From contig NZ_JALGCL010000004.1 of assembly GCF_022808325.1 (NCBI RefSeq), forward strand, positions 170,121 through 234,120: a stretch of 64,000 nt of DNA. The letters run 5' to 3'. A program made the position numbers and the translations under genes. Source of the DNA: Cognatiluteimonas sedimenti. GTDB lineage: Bacteria > Pseudomonadota > Gammaproteobacteria > Xanthomonadales > Xanthomonadaceae. The notes below the pieces were generated by a model. That model was not told the origin of the DNA and searched no databases. It saw only the letters and a list, made by a program, of their open reading frames with translations. Below, piece by piece: positions 9,658-19,018 of this stretch; the first letter of the stretch is position 1; each line of letters opens with the position of its first letter.

Positions 9658-10929
9658 TCAGCCTGGGCTGCCCGCCGATTGCGCCTGCTTGGCCGCCTGC
9701 AGCCGCGCCAGCTCCAGCTCCTCGCGCTTTTCCTGCTGCTTGCGCAACTCCTCCCTGCGGATCGCCTCGACCTGTTCCGGGGTCGGCGCGTCGTGCAGCT
9801 CCAGGGCCATCGCGGCCGCGCTTTCGGGTTCGCCGCGCTGGCTCTTGAGCTTGATGTTCAGGCGCAGTTCGTTGGCCGAATCGGCGTTGCGGATCGCTTC
9901 GTCGTAGGAGATCAGGCCTTCGTTGTAGAGCTCGAAGAGCGCCCAGTCGAAGGTCCGCATGCCCAGTTCGCGCGACTTGTTCATCACGCCCTTGAGTTCG
10001 CCGAATTCGCCCTTGAAGATCTTCTCGGCGATGGTTGGGGTATTGAGCAGGATCTCGATCGCCGCCACCCGGCCCTTGCCGTCCTGCGTGCGCACCAGCC
10101 GCTGCGAGACGATCGCGCGCAGGTTCGCCGACAGGTCCATCAGCAGCTGGGTGCGGCGCTCCTCGGGGAAGAAGTTGATGATCCGCTCCATGGTCTGCGA
10201 GGCGCTGTTGGCGTGCAGCGTCGACAGGCACAGGTGGCCGGTTTCGGAAAACGCGATCGCGTGCTCCATGGTCTCGGCGTCGCGGATCTCGCCGACCAGG
10301 ATCACGTCGGGCGCCTGGCGCAGGGTGTTCTTCAGCGCGTGGTGCCAGGAATGGGTGTCGACGCCGACCTCGCGGTGCGTGACCAGCGACTGCTTGGAGG
10401 CGTGCGCGTATTCGACCGGGTCCTCGATGGTGATGATGTGCCCGGGGGAGGTGCTGTTGCGGTGGTCGACCATCGCCGCCAGCGAGGTCGACTTGCCCGA
10501 GCCGGTGCCGCCGACCAGCAGCACCAGCCCGCGCTTGTTCATCACCACGTCCTTGAGCACCTCGGGCAGGCGCAGCTTCTCGAAGCTGGGGATCTCGGCG
10601 GCGATCGTGCGCAGCACCATGCCGACGTGGCCCTGCTGCACGAACACGTTGACCCGGAAACGCGAGACCCCGGGCAGGGAAATGGCGAAGTTGCACTCCA
10701 TTTCCCGCGCGAACTCGTCGCGCTGCTTCGGGTTCATCAGCGCCTGGGCCAGTTGCGCGGTGACCTCGCCGCTGAGCTTCTGCCGCGTCAACGGGGTCAT
10801 CTGCCCGTGCGACTTCATGCTCGGCGGGAAGTCATGGGCGATGAACAGGTCCGAGCCACCGGCCTTGGCCATCGCCGCGAGCAGCTTGTGCATGTAGTCG
10901 CGGGCCTGGTCTTCGGTCAATGCGGGCAT
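9658..10929 (-). CDS. pilU: type IV pilus retraction ATPase, PilU-type
   Basis: A 423-residue PilT/VirB11-family hexameric ATPase. The start at 10929 gives MPALTEDQARDYMHKLL; an ATG 42 bp upstream is less likely. It has Walker A GGTGSGKST (about residues 140-148), the Asp box ITIEDPVEYAH, Walker B ILVGEIRD and the His box HLCLSTLHANSA. The C-terminal 60 residues are a charged tail (EELRKQQEKREELELARLQ) that PilT lacks, hence PilU. PilU normally assists PilT in powering pilus retraction. pilT is not adjacent here, so assignment as PilU rests on length and tail. Confidence 0.85.
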   Translation of the reverse strand: MPALTEDQARDYMHKLLAAMAKAGGSDLFIAHDFPPSMKSHGQMTPLTRQKLSGEVTAQLAQALMNPKQRDEFAREMECNFAISLPGVSRFRVNVFVQQGHVGMVLRTIAAEIPSFEKLRLPEVLKDVVMNKRGLVLLVGGTGSGKSTSLAAMVDHRNSTSPGHIITIEDPVEYAHASKQSLVTHREVGVDTHSWHHALKNTLRQAPDVILVGEIRDAETMEHAIAFSETGHLCLSTLHANSASQTMERIINFFPEERRTQLLMDLSANLRAIVSQRLVRTQDGKGRVAAIEILLNTPTIAEKIFKGEFGELKGVMNKSRELGMRTFDWALFELYNEGLISYDEAIRNADSANELRLNIKLKSQRGEPESAAAMALELHDAPTPEQVEAIRREELRKQQEKREELELARLQAAKQAQSAGSPG

Positions 10930-11075
10930 GCGCTGGTTCCGGGGTAGCGACGCGATCGTGCGGCCTCGCATCTTGCCATCGCCCGCCGCCAGCGGCAGTG
11001 ATGCGGATCACCGCTTGCACGCCATTGACGGCGCCGGTCCTAGACTGGCGGGCCCATGCAGCAGTTGCCGGCACG

Positions 11076-12695
11076 ATGAGCGACCTGCGCGACGCCGCCA
11101 GGCGCGACGACGACGAGAACAACGCCCGCGCCGCCGCCGTCGCCGCGGCCGACCCGCTGGGGCCGGCCGATCGCTACGGCGACCTGTTTGTCGCGGTGCA
11201 GTCCGCGCGCGTGTTCGCCGACAGCAAGACCTTCGTCGACTGCGCACCGCTGGGCGACCCCGACGACATCGTCGCCGCCTGGCAGGACCGGAAAGCCCGA
11301 CCCGGGTTCGACCTGGCCGGTTTCGTGCGCGCGCATTTCCGCGCCGAGCATCCGCCCGCCAGCCACTACGTCTCGGATCCGGAACAGACCCTGGTGGCGC
11401 ACATCGACGGCCTCTGGGATGTGCTGACGCGGCAACCGCGCGAGCACCCGGGGCGCTCCTCGCTGCTGCCGCTGCCCAATCCCTACGTGGTGCCGGGCGG
11501 GCGATTCGGCGAGATGTACTACTGGGATTCGTACTTCACCATGCTTGGCCTGGCCGCGAGCGGGCGCCACGACCTGCTGCGCGACATGGCCGACAATTTC
11601 GCCTACCTGATCGACACCTACGGCCATGTCCCCAACGGCAACCGCAGCTACTACCTGAGCCGCTCGCAGCCGCCGGTGTTCGCGCTGATGGTGGAGCTGT
11701 TCGAGCGCGACGGCGTGCGCGACGCGCTGCGCTACCTGCCGCGGCTGCGGCGCGAGTACGATTTCTGGATGCAGGGCAGCGCCGACCTGCGCCGCGGCGA
11801 AGCCGGCGGCCACTGCGTGCGCATGGACGACGGCGCGCTGCTCAACCGTTACTGGGACGCGCGCGACATCCCGCGCGAGGAAGCCTGGGCCGAGGACGTG
11901 GCCACCGCGGCGCGCCAGCACGCGCGCCCCGCGGCCGTGGTCTACCGCGAGCTGCGCGCCGCCGCCGCCTCGGGCTGGGACTTCAGCTCGCGCTGGTGCG
12001 AGGAGGGCGGCGGGCTGGAAACCACCCGCACCACCACGATCGTGCCGGTCGACCTCAATGCGTTCCTGCACAAGCTCGAAGTGCAGGTGGCCCGGCTGAG
12101 CGCCGACGGCGGCGACGAGGCCGCCGCCGCGGATTTCCGCCGGCGCGCGCGGGCGAGGGCGCGCGCGGTCGAGCGCTGGTTGTGGAATCCCGCCGCCGGC
12201 ACTTACCTGGATTACGACCTGCTGCATGATCGCCCGCGGGTCGCGCCCTGCGCCGCCGCGGCGGCGCCGCTGTACGTCGGCCTGGCAACCCCCGGACAGG
12301 CGCATGGCACCGCCGCCGCGCTCGCCGCGCAACTGCTGCAGCAGGGCGGCCTCGCCACCACCGGCATCGCCAGCGGCGAGCAATGGGACCGGCCCAACGG
12401 CTGGGCGCCGCTGCAGTGGCTGGCGATCGTGGGCTGCGCGCGCTACGGCCTGCAGGCCCTGGCCGACGACATCCGCGAGCGCTGGCTGGCCACGGTCGGC
12501 AGCCTGTACCGGCGCGAGGGCAAGCTGGTCGAGAAATACGCGCTGCAGCACGCACCCGACGGGGCGCGCGGCGGCGACGGCGGCGAGTATCCGCTGCAGG
12601 ACGGATTCGGCTGGACCAACGGCGTCACCCGCCGGCTGCTGCATGCGGTGCCCCGGCATCCTGCGTGCCGGGTCCGCGCCGCGCGGCGGAATTGA
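11076..12695 (+). CDS. treF: alpha,alpha-trehalase, GH37
   Basis: A 539-residue enzyme predicted to hydrolyse trehalose to two glucose. It contains the trehalase signature 1 PGGRFGEMYYWDSYF and signature 2 QWDRPNGWAPLQW. The catalytic Asp in SGWDFSSRW is near residue 302, and the C-terminal EYPLQDGFGWTNG carries the second acidic residue near 504. No signal peptide is visible from the ATG at 11076 (MSDLRDAARRDDDEN), so it is probably cytoplasmic (TreF-like). An exported form would need a start upstream, where no signal is seen. It diverges from the pilU-type gene. Confidence 0.92.
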   Translation: MSDLRDAARRDDDENNARAAAVAAADPLGPADRYGDLFVAVQSARVFADSKTFVDCAPLGDPDDIVAAWQDRKARPGFDLAGFVRAHFRAEHPPASHYVSDPEQTLVAHIDGLWDVLTRQPREHPGRSSLLPLPNPYVVPGGRFGEMYYWDSYFTMLGLAASGRHDLLRDMADNFAYLIDTYGHVPNGNRSYYLSRSQPPVFALMVELFERDGVRDALRYLPRLRREYDFWMQGSADLRRGEAGGHCVRMDDGALLNRYWDARDIPREEAWAEDVATAARQHARPAAVVYRELRAAAASGWDFSSRWCEEGGGLETTRTTTIVPVDLNAFLHKLEVQVARLSADGGDEAAAADFRRRARARARAVERWLWNPAAGTYLDYDLLHDRPRVAPCAAAAAPLYVGLATPGQAHGTAAALAAQLLQQGGLATTGIASGEQWDRPNGWAPLQWLAIVGCARYGLQALADDIRERWLATVGSLYRREGKLVEKYALQHAPDGARGGDGGEYPLQDGFGWTNGVTRRLLHAVPRHPACRVRAARRN

Positions 12696-12777
12696 CCGGC
12701 CGGCTTGCGCAGCCCGGCGCGGCGCTGGCTAAACTGCACGCGCGGGCGCTGCCCCGCCATCTTTCAGGGGGAGATGA

Positions 12778-13971
12778 ATGACGATCCGACGCGAACTGTT
12801 CGCGGGTGAAGTGCTGTACCGGCAGGGCGATCCGTCCGATTGCGCGTGGCTGGTGGAGCACGGCGCGATCGAACTGGTCTCGGTGCAGGGCAGGCGCACC
12901 ATCAACCACGGCGTGCTCGGCCCCGGCGAACTGATCGGCGAACTGGGCATGCTCGACGGCGCGCCGCGCAGCGCCACCGCCACCGCCCGCGGCGAAACCG
13001 CGCTGCTGGCCATCGACCACGACCAGTTCCTGGAACGCCTCGACGCCGGCGACCCGATCGTGCGCACCCTGGTCGACAGCCTGCTGCAGCGCACCCGCAG
13101 CATCATCGCCAGCCTGCCGATGGATGCGGCGCTGCCGGCCGAGGACGTCGCCTGCGACGATCCCGAGGAGCGCAGCGGCATCGACAAGATCCGGCTGGAG
13201 GCGCGGCTGCACGATGCGCTCCACGGCAATACCCTGGAAGTGCGCTACCAGCCGATCTACGACATCCACGAAGGACGCGTGGCCAGCTACGAAGCGCTGG
13301 TGCGCTGGGAGCTGCCCGACCGCGGCCCGGTGTCGCCGGCCGAGTTCATCAAGCTCGCCGAGGAAACCTCGCTGATCGTGCCGGTGGGCGAATATGTGCT
13401 CGACCGCGTCATCGGCGTGCTCACCGGGCTGCGCGACGCCGGCATCGATCCGCTGCACGGCATCGCCGTCAACCTGTCCGCCAAGCAACTGGTCGAGCCG
13501 GGCATGGCGCGGCAGATCGTGTCGCGCGCGCAGCGCGCCAAGCTCCCGCCCGGCGTGCTCAAGCTCGAGGTCACCGAGAGCAGGATGCTCGACTACGCGC
13601 CGGTGGCGGCGGTGATGCAGCATTGCCGCGACAACGGCGTGCCGTTCGCGCTGGACGACTTCGGTACCGGGTATTCCAACCTGACCCACCTGCACAAGCT
13701 GCACTTCGAATTCGTCAAGGTCGACCAGGCCTTCGCGCGGCACATGTTCGACAGCCCGCGCGCGATGGCCATCGTGCAGGCGATCGTGGCGATGGCGCAC
13801 GGCATCGGCGCCGAGGTGGTGTGCGAGGGCGTGGAAACCCGCGAACAACTGCAGTGCCTGCGCGAACTGGGCGTGCGTTACGCCCAGGGCTACCTGATCG
13901 GCCAGGCGGCGCCGGCCGCGGCGGTGCTGTCGGGCGAAGCCGCGCGCGCGGGGGCGGCCGCCGCGGCATAG
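12778..13971 (+). CDS. cyclic-nucleotide-binding domain fused to EAL c-di-GMP phosphodiesterase
   Basis: A 397-residue two-domain protein. Residues 1-115 are a cNMP-binding (Crp-like) beta barrel (GEVLYRQGDPSDCAWLVEHG, then GELIGELGMLDGAPRSATA). Residues 140-385 are an EAL domain. The key EAL residues are all present: EALVRW, VNLSAKQL, LEVTES, DDFGTGYSN, FVKVD, CEGVET and AQGYLIG. It should therefore be an active phosphodiesterase hydrolysing c-di-GMP, gated by a cyclic nucleotide or by the barrel's fold alone. No GGDEF domain or HTH is present. It stands alone on the + strand, 83 bp after the trehalase. Confidence 0.92.
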   Translation: MTIRRELFAGEVLYRQGDPSDCAWLVEHGAIELVSVQGRRTINHGVLGPGELIGELGMLDGAPRSATATARGETALLAIDHDQFLERLDAGDPIVRTLVDSLLQRTRSIIASLPMDAALPAEDVACDDPEERSGIDKIRLEARLHDALHGNTLEVRYQPIYDIHEGRVASYEALVRWELPDRGPVSPAEFIKLAEETSLIVPVGEYVLDRVIGVLTGLRDAGIDPLHGIAVNLSAKQLVEPGMARQIVSRAQRAKLPPGVLKLEVTESRMLDYAPVAAVMQHCRDNGVPFALDDFGTGYSNLTHLHKLHFEFVKVDQAFARHMFDSPRAMAIVQAIVAMAHGIGAEVVCEGVETREQLQCLRELGVRYAQGYLIGQAAPAAAVLSGEAARAGAAAAA

Positions 13972-13997
13972 GCCTGGGCGACCGCACCGCCTCGCGC

Positions 13998-14324
13998 TCA
14001 CCCGAGCTTGCGCGCCATCAGGTAGTAGGCGAGGTTGCCGAGGCCGGTGGCGCCGACCAGGATCGCGATCACGCCGGGGTTGACTTCGTCCCAGCCGCTG
14101 GCCTGGACCAGGCCGAAGCCGATCGCCAGCGCCACCAGGGTCACGCCCCAGCGCAGCGAGCCGTGGCGGCGGCGGATCTCCTCGCCTTCCAGCATCGAGC
14201 GGACCAGGTCCTGGGAGCCGTTGGAATCGACCATCTGCTTGCGCACGCGGGCGTCGACCACGGCCTTGATCGCATAGACGATGCAGACGAACAGGGTGAT
14301 CGGGATCAGGATCTCGAAATTCAT
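13998..14324 (-). CDS. small inner-membrane protein, probable ECF sigma target
   Basis: A 108-residue protein with an N-terminal membrane helix (MNFEILIPITLFVCIVYAIK), a charged cytoplasmic segment (ARVRKQMVDSNGSQDLVRSMLEGEEIRRRHG) and two further hydrophobic helices (about residues 58-75 and 82-102). It resembles DUF6249-type proteins, though I am unsure of the number. It diverges from an ECF sigma gene, and its promoter carries the same TGCAACC-N14-CGTATCC motif as the sigma gene, so it is probably part of that sigma factor's regulon. The ATG at 14324 has GGAG-like spacing upstream (AGGAGCACCACC). Confidence 0.8.
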   Translation of the reverse strand: MNFEILIPITLFVCIVYAIKAVVDARVRKQMVDSNGSQDLVRSMLEGEEIRRRHGSLRWGVTLVALAIGFGLVQASGWDEVNPGVIAILVGATGLGNLAYYLMARKLG

Positions 14325-14397
14325 GGTGGTGCTCCTCTTTCCGGTTTCCGGTGGTGGGCCGCGCTGCGGGCAGGCGGCAGTGGACGGTCGCGGCAAG

Positions 14398-14425
14398 GGA
14401 TACGGCCTGCCGCCGGTCGGTTGCA
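14398..14425 (-). promoter_or_regulatory. putative ECF-type promoter of the membrane-protein gene
   Basis: On the minus strand this reads TGCAACC, 14 bases, CGTATCC. The AAC core of the -35 and the CGT/TATC -10 fit group-IV sigma promoters. The identical pair with identical spacing faces the other way at 14449-14476. The predicted transcript starts near 14391, leaving about 65 nt before the ATG at 14324. Confidence 0.65.
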
Positions 14426-14448
14426 GCCCGCCCGGGTCCGAAATCAGT

Positions 14449-14476
14449 TGCAACCTTGGCGGCCCCCGGCGTATCC
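14449..14476 (+). promoter_or_regulatory. putative autoregulated ECF-type promoter of the sigma gene
   Basis: Reads TGCAACC, 14 bases, CGTATCC: both elements and the spacer length are identical to the divergent copy at 14398-14425. The -10 ends only 9 bases before the ATG at 14486, so the sigma mRNA would be leaderless or nearly so, unless a downstream start is used. Confidence 0.65.
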
Positions 14477-14485
14477 CAGCAGGCG

Positions 14486-15075
<590 letters not shown>

Positions 15076-15079
<4 letters not shown>

Positions 15080-15537
15080 AGACCGGTCCCCGCGCCCCCG
15101 GTGCGCGTTTCGACGAGCACGAATGGCAGCTGCAGGAACGCGCCCTGCGCGAGCAGCGCAGCGGCGTCGCCTGCGCCGACGATCCGCTGCTGGCGCAATA
15201 CCGGCAGGTAGCGCGCGCGCTGCAGCAGCCGACCGCCGCGCCACCGCCGGATTTCGCGCATGCGGTCGCCGTCAGCCTGGCGACCACGCCCGGGTCGCCG
15301 GACGGGCGCCTGGAACTGCTGCTGCTGCGCGCGCTGTCCGGCCTGCTGGGCTTGTCCGCGATCGCCGCGGCGGCGCTGTATGGCGGCCAGTGGTTGCCTG
15401 CGTTTGCCGCGCTGCTGCCGGCGACGGCCAGCGGCACCGCGTTCAACTGGGCGCTGGCGCTGGGCGCCTGCCTCGGCCTGTCGTGGGCGTTCGGGCGGCT
15501 GCAGCCGGGCCTGCGCGGCCGCCCCGGCACGGCCTGA
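15076..15537 (+). CDS. probable membrane anti-sigma factor
   Basis: A 153-residue protein translationally coupled to the sigma gene. The cytoplasmic N-terminal half (about residues 1-85) contains helical segments (EHEWQLQERALREQR, then DPLLAQYRQVARALQQP). Two hydrophobic helices follow (about 88-110 and 120-140). There is no zinc-binding HxxxCxxC of the ZAS type. Assignment as anti-sigma rests on position, overlap and topology rather than on a recognised domain. Confidence 0.65.
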
Positions 15538-15668
15538 ATCTTCGCCGCGCGTGCGGCCGTCGCCGGCGGTGGCCGGGTTCCGGATTGCCTGCGGCGACCA
15601 CGCGGATCGCATCGTGCTCACGCACGCGGTGACACGCTCGCGGCCTCGCCTGCAGTGGAGGCGCCGCG

Positions 15669-16979
15669 ATGAAGCCCTTGCATCCGCTGGTCTGGCTGGC
15701 GCTGCTGTGCCTGGCTGGCTGTGGCGAAAGCGCCCGCCTGGCCGTGCGCGACGGCATCGGCCCCGATCCGCAGTTGCCGGCGCCGCGGCAGGGCCTGCTT
15801 CCGACCGTGAACATCGCGCCGGCGCGCGGCTGGCCGGCGGGCGCGATCCCCGCGGCCGCGCCCGGCTTCGCGGTCAACGCCTATGCCAGCGGCCTGGCGC
15901 ACCCGCGCTGGCTGTACGTATTGCCCAATGGCGACGTGCTGGTCGCCGAGACCAACGCGCCGGCCAGGCCCGCGGACGGCTGGGGCATCAAGGGCTTCTT
16001 CATGCGGTTGCTGATGCGCAAGGCGGGCGCAGGCGCGCCCAGCGCCGATCGCATCACGCTGTTGCGCGATGCAGACGGCGACGGCATCGCCGAAACCCGC
16101 AGCGTGTTCCTCGCGGGGCTGCATTCGCCGTTCGGGATGGCGCTGGTGGGCGACAGTTTCTACGTCGCCAACGCCGACGCGGTGGTCAGGGTGCCGTACC
16201 GCACCGGCGACACCGCGATCACGGCGACGCCGGTGAAAGTCGCCGGCCTGCCCGGGGGACCGATCAACCACCACTGGACCAAGAGCCTGGTCGCCAGTCG
16301 CGATGGCAGCCGCCTGTACGCGGGCATCGGCTCCAACAGCAACATCGGCGAGAACGGCATGGATGCCGAGCGCGACCGCGCCGCGATCCTGGAAATCGAT
16401 CCGGCCACCGGCGCCACGCGGGTGTTCGCCTCGGGGCTGCGCAACCCGGTCGGCATGGACTGGCAGCCCGACAGCGGCGCGCTCTGGGTGTCGGTCAACG
16501 AACGCGACGAACTCGGCAGCGACCTGGTGCCCGACTACATGACCTCGGTACGCGAGGGCGGCTTCTACGGTTGGCCCTACAGCTACTACGGCCAGCACGT
16601 GGATGCGCGCCCGCAACCGCCGCGGCCGGACCTGGTCGCGCGCGCGATCAAGCCCGATTACGCCCTGGGGCCGCACACCGCGTCGCTGGGGCTGGCGTTC
16701 TACGACGGCGCGCTGTTCCCGGCGCGTTATCGCGGTGGCGCCATCGTCGGCCAGCACGGTTCCTGGAACCGGCGCCCGGCCAGCGGCTACAAGGTGGTGT
16801 TCGTCCCGTTCGCCTCAGGCATGCCGGAGGGGGCGGCCGAAGACCTGCTGACCGGCTTCCTGGATGCGCAGGGCAACGCGCGCGGGCGCCCGGTCGGGGT
16901 CGCGGTCGACACGCGCGGCGCGTTGCTGGTGGCCGATGACGTCGGCAATGCCGTGTGGCGGCTGGTGCCGGCGCGATAG
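15669..16979 (+). CDS. PQQ-dependent sugar/sorbosone dehydrogenase-like lipoprotein
   Basis: A 436-residue six-bladed beta-propeller of the soluble glucose dehydrogenase/L-sorbosone dehydrogenase family. The N terminus [19 protein letters not shown] has a lipobox (LAGC), so it is a lipoprotein. Family segments include [59 protein letters not shown] and [13 protein letters not shown]. The likely cofactor is PQQ, and the active-site histidine is probably within INHHW. The physiological substrate is unknown. It follows the anti-sigma gene by 131 bp in the same direction, but a 5' UTR of that length suggests its own promoter. Confidence 0.85.
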   Translation: MKPLHPLVWLALLCLAGCGESARLAVRDGIGPDPQLPAPRQGLLPTVNIAPARGWPAGAIPAAAPGFAVNAYASGLAHPRWLYVLPNGDVLVAETNAPARPADGWGIKGFFMRLLMRKAGAGAPSADRITLLRDADGDGIAETRSVFLAGLHSPFGMALVGDSFYVANADAVVRVPYRTGDTAITATPVKVAGLPGGPINHHWTKSLVASRDGSRLYAGIGSNSNIGENGMDAERDRAAILEIDPATGATRVFASGLRNPVGMDWQPDSGALWVSVNERDELGSDLVPDYMTSVREGGFYGWPYSYYGQHVDARPQPPRPDLVARAIKPDYALGPHTASLGLAFYDGALFPARYRGGAIVGQHGSWNRRPASGYKVVFVPFASGMPEGAAEDLLTGFLDAQGNARGRPVGVAVDTRGALLVADDVGNAVWRLVPAR

Positions 16980-17103
16980 GCGCGTGGGGCCGGATCGGAC
17001 GATTGCGCAGCCGCATTGGACGCAGGTTTCACCAGCGCTTACGCAACGCAGCCGCAAGCTGCAGGGCGGACGGATCCGCGATGATCCGATGGAGGAACGC
17101 AGC

Positions 17104-17466
17104 ATGTCGCGCGACGCACCCCGCATCCATGTCGACGCCGCCGCCATAGCCCGGCTGGAGGCCATCGCCACGCAGTTGCCACAGGACGCGCAGGTCCGCG
17201 TGCGCCTGGTCGACGGTGGCGAGCTGCGCGGCATCGTCGCCGCAATGCCGACCGTGCAGGCCTTCTACGATGCCGACGGCCGCGAGGGCATGAACGCGGT
17301 CGCGCGGATCGAAAGCTTCCTCGACGACGGTCGCGCCCATGGCGGCGGCGACCACTACCTCTGGCTGGACCAGGTCGATAGCGTCGAGCGCTTGCCCAAT
17401 CCGTCGCCGCCGGAGCCAAGCTCGCGCATCCGTCCCGCGGATCCGAACGCGCCGACGCACGAATAG
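17104..17466 (+). CDS. DUF3247 family protein
   Basis: A 120-residue soluble protein. The core (about residues 5-95) has the DUF3247 pattern: an N-terminal helix, then VRVRLVDGGELRGIVAAMPTVQAFYDADGREGMNA and DHYLWLDQVDSVERL. The fold is Sm-like in appearance, and these proteins are mostly found in Xanthomonadaceae. The GAGGAA just upstream favours the ATG at 17104 over the one at 17089. The C-terminal 25 residues are Pro-rich and probably disordered. Confidence 0.78.
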   Translation: MSRDAPRIHVDAAAIARLEAIATQLPQDAQVRVRLVDGGELRGIVAAMPTVQAFYDADGREGMNAVARIESFLDDGRAHGGGDHYLWLDQVDSVERLPNPSPPEPSSRIRPADPNAPTHE

Positions 17467-17545
17467 CCCCGGACACGCGGATAGCGTCGATAGCGGGCGT
17501 TGTGGGATGGCCTTCGACGCGCGCCGTTCCCGGCCTGCCGCGCGG

Positions 17546-17806
17546 TCAGCCGGCCGGTGCCGCCGGCTTGGCGTCGAAGCGCCGCGCGTAATCGCGCTCG
17601 GCCGAAATCCGCCGGACCTCTTCATCGGCCAGCCCGGGCGCGGCATAGACCGCGTAGGCGATGTCGCCGTCGTTGCGGCCGACGTGGTGCAACTGGTAGC
17701 GCGGGCGGCCGGCGCCGGTGTTCTCGGGGTAGTGCGCGGGCGGTTCGCGCCCTTCCAGGTCCAGCTCGCTGTTGTCGACCATGCCGCCCACGAACAATGC
17801 ACGCAT
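17546..17806 (-). CDS. small hypothetical protein, 86 aa
   Basis: An 86-residue protein beginning MRALFVGGMVDNSELDLEG. The ATG at 17806 is preceded by a strong ribosome site (AAAGGAGCC), which decides it over an ATG 36 bp upstream. The middle reads YQLHHVGRNDGDIAYAVYAAPG and the end is Pro/Ala rich. Related small proteins of unknown function occur in Xanthomonadaceae and in phages, but I cannot name a family. It is monocistronic and converges on the DUF3247-like gene. Confidence 0.6.
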   Translation of the reverse strand: MRALFVGGMVDNSELDLEGREPPAHYPENTGAGRPRYQLHHVGRNDGDIAYAVYAAPGLADEEVRRISAERDYARRFDAKPAAPAG

Positions 17807-17956
17807 AAGGCTCCTTTCGCCGTCATCGGGGATCGAGGCCATCGTGGCGGTTGCCGCGTTCGCTTTCCATCAATCTGGCGTTAGGGTTCCGGAAACGGGC
17901 CGGTGCCAGGGGCGCCGCACGTAGAATCGCGCGATGCATTCCGTCGTCCTTCCATC

Positions 17957-19018
17957 ATGACCGCCGGCGCCGACCCCGCGCTGGACACGCTGCTGCTGCC
18001 GTTCGCCAACGGCGCGCTGGCCTGGCCGCAGGCCGGGGGCGCGCTGTTCCTGGGCGCGCGCGCGGGCTGGGCACTGCAGCACCAGCCGCTGCCAGGACTG
18101 GTCTGCGAACAGGATTCCCGGCCCGCCGCCGAGGCCCTGGAGCGCGCCGGGTTGGTGCTGCGCAGGCAGGACGAAACCAGCCCTCGCCATCCGCTGGTGT
18201 TGCTGTTGCCGCCGCGCCAGCGCGAACAGGCGCGCGCCCTGTTCGCGCGCGCCCTCGACTGCGTTGCGCCGGGCGGGATCGTGGTCGCCTGCATGCCCAA
18301 CCGCGAAGGCGCGAAGTCCGGCCAAGCCGACCTCGCGCGCCTGGCCGGGCCGCTGCAGGTGCTGTCCAAGCACCATTGCCGGGTGTTCTGGACGCAAGCG
18401 TTGTCCGGGCCCGCCGACCCGGCGTTGGCCGCGCACTGGCGCACGCTCGATGCACCGCGCCGGATCGCCGACGCGCGCGTGCCGGGTGGCGGATTCACCA
18501 GCCGCCCGGGGGTGTTCGCCTGGGACCGGATCGATGCGGCCTCGGCGCTGCTGGTCGAGCACCTGCCCGGCGACCTGCGCGGGCAGGTCGCCGACCTCGG
18601 CGCCGGCTGGGGCTACCTGGCCATGCAGGTGCTGGCGCATTGCCCGGGCGTGACCGCGCTCGACCTGTACGAGGCCGATGCGCGCGCGCTCGAACTGGCC
18701 CGCGCGAACCTGCGGGCGCAGGCCCCGCGCGTGCCGCTCGAGTTCCATTGGCACGATGTCGCCACCGGCCTGCCGCGGCGCTACGACGCCATCGTCAGCA
18801 ACCCGCCGTTCCATGCGCTGGGCGGCGACCCGCGCCCCGACCTCGGCCGCGCCTTCATCGCCGCGGCCGCGGCCGCGCTGCAACCTGGCGGCCGCCTCTG
18901 GCTGGTCGCCAATCGCCACCTGCCGTACGAAGCGGTGCTCGATGCCAGCTTCGGCAGCGTGCGCACGGTCGCGCAGCGCGACGGCTTCAAGGTGATCGAG
19001 GCATTGCGCGCGCGATGA
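17957..19018 (+). CDS. rsmC: 16S rRNA (guanine-N2) methyltransferase RsmC
   Basis: A 353-residue class I methyltransferase. The N-terminal half is a degenerate methyltransferase-like domain. The C-terminal half has the AdoMet motif VADLGAGWGYLAMQVL (about residues 211-226) and the catalytic motif IVSNPPFH (about 278-285) typical of RsmC and other exocyclic-amine methyltransferases. It is predicted to methylate G1207 of 16S rRNA. The ATG at 17957 gives MTAGADPALD. The gene overlaps the pseudouridine synthase gene by 4 nt, making a two-gene rRNA modification operon. Confidence 0.88.
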   Translation: MTAGADPALDTLLLPFANGALAWPQAGGALFLGARAGWALQHQPLPGLVCEQDSRPAAEALERAGLVLRRQDETSPRHPLVLLLPPRQREQARALFARALDCVAPGGIVVACMPNREGAKSGQADLARLAGPLQVLSKHHCRVFWTQALSGPADPALAAHWRTLDAPRRIADARVPGGGFTSRPGVFAWDRIDAASALLVEHLPGDLRGQVADLGAGWGYLAMQVLAHCPGVTALDLYEADARALELARANLRAQAPRVPLEFHWHDVATGLPRRYDAIVSNPPFHALGGDPRPDLGRAFIAAAAAALQPGGRLWLVANRHLPYEAVLDASFGSVRTVAQRDGFKVIEALRAR

